From Psychrobacter glacincola (lineage in GTDB: Bacteria; Pseudomonadota; Gammaproteobacteria; Pseudomonadales; Moraxellaceae), in assembly GCF_904846075.1 (NCBI RefSeq), contig NZ_CAJGZH010000001.1, forward strand, positions 682,001-746,000: 64,000 nt of DNA, in the 5' to 3' direction. The notes below the pieces were generated by a model that saw nothing but the letters and a program-made list of their open reading frames with translations, was not told the DNA's origin and ran no database searches. This document shows positions 56,020 through 64,000 of this stretch, in pieces (position 1 is the first letter of the stretch; the number at the start of each line of letters is the position of its first letter). Position numbers and translations under genes: made by a program.

Positions 56020-57615
56020 ATGAGCGTAGATCCAAAGAAATTAAACAAAGAAGTGGCTAAACGCCGTACTTTCGCCATTATCTCGCATCCCGATGCAGGT
56101 AAGACCACCATGACTGAAAAGTTACTATTATGGGGTCAGGCAATTCAGGTAGTAGGCGAGGTCAAAGGCCGCAAGACTGATCGCCATGCGACATCAGATT
56201 GGATGAGTATGGAGCAAGAGCGTGGTATCTCGATCACCACTTCTGTCATGCAGTTTCCTTATCAAGACCATGTGGTCAATCTATTGGATACACCGGGTCA
56301 CGCCGATTTTAGTGAAGATACCTATCGCACCTTGACCGCTGTGGATAGCGCGCTGATGATGGTCGATGGTGCTAAAGGGGTCGAAGAGCGAACCATCAAG
56401 CTGATGGAAGTCTGCCGCATGCGCGACACGCCAATCATCTCATTTGTTAACAAACTGGATCGTCAAATTCGTGAGCCGCTTGAGCTGCTTAGCGAGATTG
56501 AGGCAGTGTTAAAAATTAAATGTATTCCAGTGACTTGGCCGATTGGTATGGGACAAGATTTCGTTGGTGTCTATCATCTGACCGAAAATAAGACCTACCT
56601 TTATGAAAAAGGTAATGGCGGCAAGATGACAGTCTCTGAGACCCGCGCGGGCTATGATTATCCAGATATCCGTGAGCGTTTGGGTCAATTGATGTTTGAT
56701 GCCTTCGAAGAGTCACTTGAGCTGGTACAAATGGCGTTAGAAGAATTTAGCGTTGAGGCGTTCTTAGCGGGCGAGATGACGCCAGTATTGTTCGGTACAG
56801 CATTGGGCAACTTTGGCGTAAACATGGTACTTGATACCTTGATCAAATATGCACCGCCACCCAAGTCGCATCCAACCAATGAGCGTGAAGTAGCGGCAAT
56901 AGAGACGGATTTTAGTGGTTTTGTCTTTAAAATTCAGGCCAATATGGACCCACGCCATCGTGATCGCATTGCATTTTTACGCGTGTGTTCAGGCAAGTAT
57001 GAAAAAGGCATGAAGCTAAAGCATGTACGTTTGGGTAAAGACGTACGTATTGCCGATGCACTGACCTTTTTGGCAGGGGACCGCGAAGCGTTAGAAGAAG
57101 CGTATCCGGGTGATATCATCGGTTTGCATAATCACGGCACCATCTCTATCGGTGACAGTTTTACGGAAGGCGAAGAGCTGAACTTTACGGGTATTCCGCA
57201 TTTCGCGCCCGAATTGTTCCGTCGTGTCATTCTAAAAGATCCGCTCAAATCAAAAGCCTTGCAAAAAGGGCTACAGCAGCTAAGCGAAGAGGGCGCGACA
57301 CAGGTCTTTATGCCGCAGATTAACAACGATTTAATCTTAGGTGCGGTTGGTGTACTACAGTTTGAAGTGGTCGCGCATCGTCTCAAAGAAGAGTACAAAG
57401 TACAGTGTATCTTTGAGCCGGTATCGATTGCCACCGTACGCTGGATTCATTGTGATGATGAAGTGGCATTAGCGAAATTCAAACGTAAAGCTCATGACCA
57501 GTTGTCGCTAGATGGTGGTGGTTATTTAACGTATCTTGCCCCATCACGGGTCAACTTACAGCTGATGCAAGATCGCTATCCAGAAGTCACTTTTAGTAAT
57601 ACTCGTGAGCATTAA
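56020..57615 (+). CDS. prfC: Peptide chain release factor 3
   Basis: 531 residues from the ATG at 56020; nine further in-frame codons upstream have no ribosome site. GTPase that recycles RF1/RF2 after termination. G1 [13 protein letters not shown]2 region [16 protein letters not shown]3 [13 protein letters not shown]4 NKLDR, then EF-Tu-like domains II and III. Length matches E. coli RF3. Single gene with its own terminator. Confidence 0.96.
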   Translation: MSVDPKKLNKEVAKRRTFAIISHPDAGKTTMTEKLLLWGQAIQVVGEVKGRKTDRHATSDWMSMEQERGISITTSVMQFPYQDHVVNLLDTPGHADFSEDTYRTLTAVDSALMMVDGAKGVEERTIKLMEVCRMRDTPIISFVNKLDRQIREPLELLSEIEAVLKIKCIPVTWPIGMGQDFVGVYHLTENKTYLYEKGNGGKMTVSETRAGYDYPDIRERLGQLMFDAFEESLELVQMALEEFSVEAFLAGEMTPVLFGTALGNFGVNMVLDTLIKYAPPPKSHPTNEREVAAIETDFSGFVFKIQANMDPRHRDRIAFLRVCSGKYEKGMKLKHVRLGKDVRIADALTFLAGDREALEEAYPGDIIGLHNHGTISIGDSFTEGEELNFTGIPHFAPELFRRVILKDPLKSKALQKGLQQLSEEGATQVFMPQINNDLILGAVGVLQFEVVAHRLKEEYKVQCIFEPVSIATVRWIHCDDEVALAKFKRKAHDQLSLDGGGYLTYLAPSRVNLQLMQDRYPEVTFSNTREH

Positions 57616-57647
57616 AATCCATCATTTCACGAGTTAGTTTATCTTTT

Positions 57648-57672
57648 AAGACACGCCAGCCGTGTCTTTTTT
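57648..57672 (+). terminator. Terminator of prfC
   Basis: AAGACACG, loop CCAGC, CGTGTCTT, T run. Confidence 0.9.
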
Positions 57673-57828
57673 ATTAGCTTAGATTTAGGCATTAAACGAG
57701 AGAGGGTAGGTAGCTATTCGTTAGCAGGAGACAGCAAAACCCTAAAAACACAAACAGTGTTCCTACAATACATCGTCATTGTTACGGTAGAATATCAAGT
57801 AACATCTTATGTTTATAAAAGAGGATAT

Positions 57829-58683
57829 ATGAACGCTGCGAATCAAATTGATATCAATCAGCCAACAATGAATCCGCATTTATCGATGACAGCAAGTCGT
57901 AGTCGTCTGCTGAGACTGCTTGCCGGCAGTTTACTGCTAGGTAGCATCGCCATGCCTGCAAATGCAGGTAATCTCATCAGTAGTACGGATTATCTAGAAT
58001 ATGAGCTGCCTAAAAAAGTGCAAGCACAGTGTATTGAGCGCGATAATTGTCCAGAGATTGACATCAAATATCTGAAGACCAATCACGGTTGGATCAATGA
58101 TATCGCCAATGCGCGTATTAATAATTTAGTCGTCAATAGTAAACCGACTGAATCTGCGCCTATCAAAACGAACGTCAATCAGACAATGGTGAAAGCCGCC
58201 ATTGATGACTTTGCCAGCTCACAGTTCATAGATATGCCAGAGGGCAGTTCATGGGCTTATAGCCTAATGGTAACGCCTGAGTATTTAGGTCATGTCAGTG
58301 ATTTTGAATTGTTTGAAATCAATACTTATGTCTTTACTGGTGGCGCTCATGGCATGCCTTATAGCGAATACTTGATATTTGACCTTGGCACCAAAAAACA
58401 AGTCACGCTTGAGGATATGCTTCAATCAGGCAAGGAATCACGTTTTAAAGCGCTTGCTTATGATGCTTATAAAACTTGGGTCAAAACGGTTGACGACGAT
58501 GTCAGCAGTTATGAGAAAAACTGGCCATTTACCTTAAGTGACAATGTGACACTGACGGATAAAGGCATCGATATTCGTTATCAGCATTACGCTATCGGCC
58601 CATATGCCTACGGTATGCCGGTACTTAGTATTCCGTACAGTAAGCTCGACGGTGTCATAAAGCCGCACTTTATACCTAAATAG
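57829..58683 (+). CDS. Secreted DUF3298/RsiV-like domain protein
   Basis: 284 residues from the ATG at 57829, with GAGG upstream. An N-terminal hydrophobic segment ends in MPANAGN, probably a long signal sequence. The C-terminal half fits the DUF3298/PdaC-RsiV-like fold: FEINTYVFTGGAHGMPYSEYLIFDLG, VTLEDMLQSG, and LTDKGIDIRYQHYAIGPYAYG. Related proteins bind lysozyme or peptidoglycan, or are of unknown role. Periplasmic. No sigma factor gene is adjacent. Confidence 0.78.
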   Translation: MNAANQIDINQPTMNPHLSMTASRSRLLRLLAGSLLLGSIAMPANAGNLISSTDYLEYELPKKVQAQCIERDNCPEIDIKYLKTNHGWINDIANARINNLVVNSKPTESAPIKTNVNQTMVKAAIDDFASSQFIDMPEGSSWAYSLMVTPEYLGHVSDFELFEINTYVFTGGAHGMPYSEYLIFDLGTKKQVTLEDMLQSGKESRFKALAYDAYKTWVKTVDDDVSSYEKNWPFTLSDNVTLTDKGIDIRYQHYAIGPYAYGMPVLSIPYSKLDGVIKPHFIPK

Positions 58684-58806
58684 TTCGGATGGTCATTGCA
58701 TAACTTATTACGGTTTATATTAAAAAAATCGTAAAATCTCTTAAAAAATTGGCAATGATTTATCTAAAACCATTTGAAATTTAATAAAAGAATAAGGAGT
58801 TACCGC

Positions 58807-59958
58807 ATGACGAACAATACAGATAGTATGAAGGCGACAGTCGACACAGAGACTTGGCAACTTAATGCATTAACAGAAGCGCTTGGTGACCTAACGTTGA
58901 CGGTCAATGACAGCCTGTCTGTTGGTCGTGGCAGCGACAATGACGTGGTACTTGGTAGCAAGCAAGTATCGCGTAATCATGCGGTGTTAAGCGTCTTAGA
59001 TGGTCGATTGTATGTCAAAGATTTAGACTCGTCGAACGGTACATTTATCAACGAGCAGCGTATCGACGGTAATACATCGAGCCTTTTACAAGTAGATGAT
59101 ACCATTGGATTTGCCAGTTTCAGCTTTCAGGTAAACGCGCCACTTGCTGCCACAGATACTGATGTATTAGCGCCCGTAGCAGTACAGGATTCAGTGGCTA
59201 AGACTGAGACCGTGGTTGCTGAAACGACTGCCGAAACACAGGCTGTCGAAGACTTGACGGTGAGTGAACCTGTTATTCATGAATCAGTGGCAAAAGAGCC
59301 GATTGTGAAACAAACGGGCATCGAATATATTCTGCCTGTGATAGCTGATGTGAAGACAGTACCTGTTGATACCGCCTCGGATAGAGTAGCAGACTCAGTA
59401 GGGGTAACTGAGACCAGTGTTAATGAAACAGTTGAACCAGTCTTACAGGAGCCGATTGTCAAACAAACGGGCATCGATGAAGTCTTAACGGCTATAGATA
59501 ATACCGTGTCTAACACAACTGAAGCGGCACCAGTCGCTGCTGCAACTGTAGCAGATGCACAACCTGCTGTAAGTCAGCCAGAAGTCGTCGCAGCGACAGA
59601 GGCGGCACCGACAGCACCTGCTCATGATACGTCATTAGTAGAGCAGTCAGCTGTACATGAAAAGCCAGCAGTTGAATCAGAGCATGACAAAACGACTAAA
59701 ACTGCTCTACAAGAAGAAGCAGATCCCGATATTCTACGAGCCAAGCAGGCGGCAACAGCACAATTTTCTGGCACTGCCAATCTAGGTCAATCTCGTGATC
59801 TTGGGACAGAAGGTAATAATGCGATGGATCAGACTATCAGTAATCCAGCCAATGCAAGACAGGCAGAGAAAAAACCAAGCGGTGGTTGGTTTATTTGGGT
59901 GTTTATTGCCATTCTAATTATCGGATTGGCGCTATGGCTATTTAATATGGGCGGCGTA
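58807..59958 (+). CDS. FHA-domain protein with C-terminal membrane anchor
   Basis: 383 residues plus stop from the ATG at 58807 (AAGGAG upstream). The N-terminal FHA domain (about 20-105) has all phosphothreonine-binding positions: R41 in VGRGSDND, SRNH (55-58) and SSNGT (75-79). A long acidic Val/Ala/Thr/Glu-rich region follows (about 110-340), with EPIVKQTGI repeated 51 residues apart (near 164 and 215). One TM helix near 358-380 ends the protein, so the FHA domain faces the cytoplasm. No Ser/Thr kinase gene lies nearby. Confidence 0.85.
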
Positions 59959-60130
59959 TAATTGACGCATGTAAACGATGATGGCACGCATCTAGCCATC
60001 GACTAATGAGTCCGTTGTATGACAGTGAATTAATGTTAGAGAGCTTTGATATTAGCCTTTGAACATTGCCGCCTAGTCAGTCGTCAAATATTAGCTGACT
60101 AAGAACATTGCTAATTACAATACGTCATTT

Positions 60131-60165
60131 TATAGCGTCAACATTCGATAGAGTGTTGACGCTAT
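60131..60165. other. 13-bp perfect hairpin between the FHA gene and trpE
   Basis: TATAGCGTCAACA and TGTTGACGCTATA are exact inverted copies around a 9-base loop, with no T run. It may end the FHA transcript or sit in the trpE leader. There is no short Trp-rich frame between it and trpE, so classical trp attenuation is not supported. Confidence 0.55.
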
Positions 60166-60238
60166 ATTGCATTTATATGCTTATTATCATTTTTACTGTT
60201 CCTATCTTTTGCCAATATTTTGCTAAGAGAGCTTCACT

Positions 60239-61735
60239 ATGATGACTTTTGAAGAATACCAAGCTTTTAAAGACCGTGGCTTTAGTCATGCCCCACTGAT
60301 AAAAAAACGTCTAATGGACGCACAGACACCAGTATCTGTATTTTCTAAAGTACGTGATTTAAGCGGCTCTGCATATTTATTTGAGTCTGTCGTAGGCGGG
60401 GAGCGTTGGGCACGATATTCGATGATTGGTTTAGGTAGTGATCTCATTTTGCAGTATGCCGATGGTAATATGACCGTCAAAAAAAATGACCATACCGATG
60501 TCGATGCAGTCGCTGACCCGTTTGACTATATTCGTCAGCTAATGGCGCAGTATAAGATGCCAACAGTCGAGGATATTGCAACGCTACCGAGCTTTAGCGG
60601 CGGCTTAGTAGGTTACTTTGGCTATGACATGGTGAGGGTTATCGAGCCAAGCGTGGGTTTGTCAGACGCCCCCAATCCGATGACAATGCCGGATATGTGG
60701 CTGATGCTGTCAATGAGCGTGATTGTTTTTGACAGTTTAGAAAATACGTTATCTATCATCGTTTATGCTGATTGTCACACTGAAGATGGCTATAGCAATG
60801 CCATCCGCGAACTAGAAAAAATTGAAGAAAAACTGGCAGAAATGCCAAATCTGAGCGCACCCGTAATGCCAACGCCGACATTTACCTCACAAACAGGCGC
60901 GCAGAAATATTGTCATGATGTCAATAAAATAAAGGATTACATTTTAGCAGGCGATGTCATGCAAGTCGTTCCTGCGCAGCGTTTGACGGCCAATTATACT
61001 GGCGACTCATTAGCAGTTTATCGTGCCCTACGATTCTTAAATCCATCGCCTTATCTGTTTCTGGTGCATGGTTACACCCTCGATGATCACAAGCGTTTCG
61101 ACATTATTGGAGCATCCCCTGAGATATTATCACGTATCGAAAATGGCAAAGTGACGGTACGACCATTGGCGGGTACTCGTAGACGCGGACAAAATGAAGC
61201 GGAAGATTTAGCGCTTGAAAAAGAGCTGCTGAGTGATAAAAAAGAGATCGCCGAGCACTTGATGCTTATCGATTTGGGTCGTAATGATATTGGCCGCGTT
61301 TGTGAATATGGCAGTGTCAAAGTCACCGAAAAAATGTTTGTCGAGCGTTACTCGCAAGTGATGCACATTGCTTCTAATGTTGAAGGGACGATATTGCCCA
61401 ATAAGGATGCGTTGGATGTTTTTTGTGCGACGTTCCCCGCTGGTACGCTATCAGGTGCACCCAAAATACGCGCCATGCAAATCATTGACGAGATAGAGCC
61501 AGTCCGCCGAACGGTATTTGGCGGCTCAGTCGGTTATCTGGGCTGGCATGGCAACATGGATACCGCCATTGCTATTCGTACTGCCGTGATGCGCCGTGGT
61601 AAAATTCATATCCAAGCGGGCGCTGGGGTGGTCGCTGACTCTATTCCAGAAGCAGAGTGGGAAGAGACCAACAAAAAAGCATTGGCGTTGGTCAAAGCGG
61701 TAAAAATGGCGTGTAATGGTTTACGGATTCGCTAG
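60239..61735 (+). CDS. trpE: Anthranilate synthase component I
   Basis: 498 residues. Converts chorismate to anthranilate with TrpG. The N-terminal segment SAYLFESVVGGERWARYS contains the tryptophan-feedback L-x-E-S-type motif. The chorismate-binding domain has RPLAGTRRRG, LIDLGRNDIGRV, and FPAGTLSGAPKIRAMQIIDE. Complete and of normal length. It is not followed by trpG here; the next genes are tRNAs, so trpG must be elsewhere, as is common in this group. Confidence 0.96.
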   Translation: MMTFEEYQAFKDRGFSHAPLIKKRLMDAQTPVSVFSKVRDLSGSAYLFESVVGGERWARYSMIGLGSDLILQYADGNMTVKKNDHTDVDAVADPFDYIRQLMAQYKMPTVEDIATLPSFSGGLVGYFGYDMVRVIEPSVGLSDAPNPMTMPDMWLMLSMSVIVFDSLENTLSIIVYADCHTEDGYSNAIRELEKIEEKLAEMPNLSAPVMPTPTFTSQTGAQKYCHDVNKIKDYILAGDVMQVVPAQRLTANYTGDSLAVYRALRFLNPSPYLFLVHGYTLDDHKRFDIIGASPEILSRIENGKVTVRPLAGTRRRGQNEAEDLALEKELLSDKKEIAEHLMLIDLGRNDIGRVCEYGSVKVTEKMFVERYSQVMHIASNVEGTILPNKDALDVFCATFPAGTLSGAPKIRAMQIIDEIEPVRRTVFGGSVGYLGWHGNMDTAIAIRTAVMRRGKIHIQAGAGVVADSIPEAEWEETNKKALALVKAVKMACNGLRIR

Positions 61736-61869
61736 GGACTCCAGTCATAAAAACACAGTATGCGGTTATTGTGGAAAAATAGCCTATTTTTTTTATTTAA
61801 AAAAACATCATTACAATCAATTAGTTATATTTTTTTATTGAAATAATCATAAAAAAGGCAAAAAAGGGC

Positions 61870-61897
61870 TTGCGTCTTTCAAAAAATTTGATAGAAT
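61870..61897 (+). promoter_or_regulatory. Promoter of the tRNA-tuf cluster
   Basis: TTGCGT (61870-61875) and TAGAAT (61892-61897) with 16 bases between, 22 bases before the first tRNA. The AT-rich stretch upstream could act as an UP element. Confidence 0.6.
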
Positions 61898-61919
61898 AGC
61901 CACCACTTTAAGAGAACAA

Positions 61920-61995
<76 letters not shown>

Positions 61996-62062
61996 TCTCT
62001 CTTAAAGTAGCTTTTTATGAATCTGTCTTAAACTAAAGTCATTTTTGTTTAAAGCAATCTAA

Positions 62063-62146
62063 GGTGGGATTGGGGAGCGGTCAAACCCAACAGACTGTAA
62101 ATCTGTCGCGAAAGCTTCGAAGGTTCGAATCCTTCTCCCACCACCA
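62063..62146 (+). tRNA. tRNA-Tyr (GUA)
   Basis: 84 bases with CCA. Acceptor GGTGGGA/TCCCACC, anticodon GTA, class II long variable arm, T loop TTCGAAT. Confidence 0.96.
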
Positions 62147-62230
62147 TATTTTTTAAAGTTTGTCATAGCGCCAAGCATACTCTTTATACTTAATGACTCT
62201 CGATTAGAGTCTTCTTGAATAAGAGTAATT

Positions 62231-62304
62231 GCGGGTGTGGTATAATGGTAACACCTTAGCCTTCCAAGCTAATGACGCGGGTTCGATTCCCGCCACCCGC
62301 TCCA
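62231..62304 (+). tRNA. tRNA-Gly (UCC)
   Basis: 74 bases with CCA. Acceptor GCGGGTG/CACCCGC, anticodon TCC flanked by TTAGC/GCTAA, T loop TTCGATT. Confidence 0.96.
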
Positions 62305-62423
62305 TATATACAACATCGCAAAGATTATCAATAAATCATCACGACAGTCAGTTTTAGTATTGCTGTATCGTGATATTTTTTTTAGTAAATCCATAAGTTG
62401 TTTTTTGTGGTTATTAAAAACAT

Positions 62424-62498
<75 letters not shown>

Positions 62499-63021
62499 TT
62501 TATTGTTTAAACCTCTTGTGTTTGCTTTGCCATCTTTAAACAGTTCGTATCGATATCGAAATTACAAAATATTGAAAATTATAAATTACAGTGTAGCAAA
62601 TAATATTTAAGGGTGACACTGAGGTGTTGCCTTTTAGTGCTGTCAATTTATCAAGCTATCAATACATGAGTAATTATCTAAAAGTATCTAAGACAAAATT
62701 ATTTAAGATAAAAGTATCTAGGTTCGGCAGGCTCCAATATTATTAATGATTTACACTAAGATAAAGTAGTGCAACAGCGATAATGTATAATATCTTGCAA
62801 TGTTCACTAGATTAAAAAATACGTATAGTGCTTAAACTTATGTGTGCAGCATTGAAATGCATGATTTGAGCACATATATACAGTCGTAAAATGATCAAAC
62901 AGTTTTAGTAGATAAGCCATAGCGTCAACGGTTTGATGGTTCTGTATGCATCATGAGCCGTCAAACAGCTATTCACCGATCTTTGATTGATAAAGATTCA
63001 CCAAAAAAAGAGGAAATACCC
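62499..63021. other. Long tuf leader region
   Basis: 523 bases with no gene. AAAAGTATCTA is repeated at 62680-62690 and 62710-62720. A 9-bp stem, GTTTGATGG (62931-62939) with CCGTCAAAC (62958-62966, one G-T), lies 55 bases before the tuf start. A separate tuf promoter may be present but is not clear. Confidence 0.45.
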
Positions 63022-64000
63022 ATGGCAAAGGCCAAGTTTGAACGCGTAAAGCCACACGTCAACGTCGGTACAATCGGACACGTTGACCACGGTAAAACAA
63101 CCCTAACAGCTGCCATCGCAACTGTAGCAGCAATCACCTCTGGTGGCGAAGCCAAAGACTACGCGTCTATTGACTCAGCACCAGAAGAAAAAGCACGTGG
63201 CATCACCATCAACACCTCACACGTAGAATATGACACCCCAGCACGTCACTACGCTCACGTCGATTGCCCAGGTCACGCCGATTATGTTAAAAACATGATC
63301 ACCGGTGCCGCTCAAATGGACGGCGCAATCCTAGTCGTATCAGCAACTGACGGCCCAATGCCACAAACCCGTGAGCACATCCTGCTTTCACGTCAGGTTG
63401 GCGTACCGTACATCATCGTATTCATGAACAAATGTGATGTTGTTGATGACGAAGAATTGCTAGAACTCGTAGAAATGGAAGTTCGTGAACTTCTTAATGA
63501 CTACGACTTCCCAGGTGATGACACCCCAATCATCCATGGTTCAGCGACTGAAGCCCTAAAAGGCTCACAAGAAAAATACGGCCAACCAGCGGTTGTAGAA
63601 CTTCTTAACGTTCTTGACACCTACATCCCAGAGCCAGAGCGTGACGTTGATAAAGCATTCCTAATGCCAATCGAAGACGTATTCTCAATCTCAGGCCGTG
63701 GTACTGTTGTAACAGGTCGTGTTGAATCTGGTATCGTACGCGTAGGCGACGAAATCGAAATCGTCGGTATCCGTGACACTCAAAAAACCACCTGTACTGG
63801 TGTAGAGATGTTCCGTAAACTGCTTGACGAAGGTCGTGCAGGCGAAAACTGTGGCGTACTACTACGTGGTACTAAGCGTGAAGACGTACAACGTGGCCAA
63901 GTACTAGCTAAGCCAGGTTCAATCACTCCTCACACCAAGTTTGACGCTGAAGTATATGTATTGTCAAAAGAAGAGGGTGGTCGTCATACTCCATTCCTAA
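63022..64000 (+). CDS. tuf: Translation elongation factor Tu (3' end beyond the window)
   Basis: 326 complete codons of about 396 are visible. The gene starts at the ATG at 63022 (AGAGGAAA upstream) and runs off the window end. G1 [10 protein letters not shown], effector region [11 protein letters not shown]3 [12 protein letters not shown]4 NKCD, then domain II. Highly expressed codon pattern. In E. coli this tRNA-linked copy is tufB, but whether a second tuf exists cannot be seen. Confidence 0.98.
   Translation, partial: MAKAKFERVKPHVNVGTIGHVDHGKTTLTAAIATVAAITSGGEAKDYASIDSAPEEKARGITINTSHVEYDTPARHYAHVDCPGHADYVKNMITGAAQMDGAILVVSATDGPMPQTREHILLSRQVGVPYIIVFMNKCDVVDDEELLELVEMEVRELLNDYDFPGDDTPIIHGSATEALKGSQEKYGQPAVVELLNVLDTYIPEPERDVDKAFLMPIEDVFSISGRGTVVTGRVESGIVRVGDEIEIVGIRDTQKTTCTGVEMFRKLLDEGRAGENCGVLLRGTKREDVQRGQVLAKPGSITPHTKFDAEVYVLSKEEGGRHTPFL

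Noticed and set aside
60131..60238. Classical trp attenuator
   Set aside because: No short frame with Trp codons lies between the hairpin and trpE.

Overview
The window looks like a chromosomal segment of a gammaproteobacterium of the family Moraxellaceae, most likely Psychrobacter. This rests on moderate-to-low GC, the character of the EF-Tu, IleS and PolA proteins, gacS next to cysM, the tRNA-Thr/Tyr/Gly/Thr-tuf cluster, and the Asn/Ser/Gln-rich insertions inside housekeeping proteins. The genus is an inference and was not tested by a database search. No prophage, CRISPR array, integron or intact insertion sequence is visible. Most of the window is core genome with a few accessory genes.

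Layout. 0-8 kb: cysM (-), a GacS/BarA-type hybrid kinase, a crotonase-family protein and a Bcr/CflA exporter. 8-12.6 kb: a five-gene unit (substrate-binding lipoprotein, CheA-like membrane kinase, single-domain CheY-like regulator, two CheX-like phosphatases) closed by a terminator; this is the most interesting system in the window. 12.6-15 kb: rpsB and tsf. 15-22 kb: a secreted lytic transglycosylase, lrgB/lrgA, hflX, plsC, a Tas-like aldo-keto reductase and an SlpA/FkpB-type isomerase. 22-28.4 kb: ileS-lspA and a membrane thioredoxin. The usual continuity of ileS-lspA-fkpB is broken by two opposite-strand genes, a cold-shock/DUF1294 fusion and an AT-rich HEPN protein.

28.4-35.5 kb: a GNAT-nitrilase fusion diverging from a membrane-anchored BLUF photoreceptor, with an array of five 16-bp repeats between them. 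Then a D-2-hydroxyglutarate/glycolate-type dehydrogenase diverging from serA, and a secreted hydroxyisourate hydrolase. 35.5-42.6 kb: trhO, a Sel1-repeat protein, a MITE-like element, metX-metW, hemH and a membrane protein. 42.7-51 kb is more accessory: an acidic small protein, a beta-helix lipoprotein, an SDR, a membrane protein, an unknown beta-barrel protein, a secreted unknown, and a large Mrr-like endonuclease/STAND-like NTPase that looks like a single-gene defence system. 51-61.7 kb: polA, ohr, a lipoprotein, prfC, a DUF3298-like protein, a tail-anchored FHA protein and trpE. 61.9-64 kb: four tRNAs and tuf, which is cut by the window end.

Two patterns cross the window. Short tandem duplications with 14-17 bp periods occur in at least five intergenic regions. 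A diverged intergenic repeat of about 55 bp is present in two clear copies and one weaker one. Many convergent gene pairs are separated by strong bidirectional hairpin terminators.
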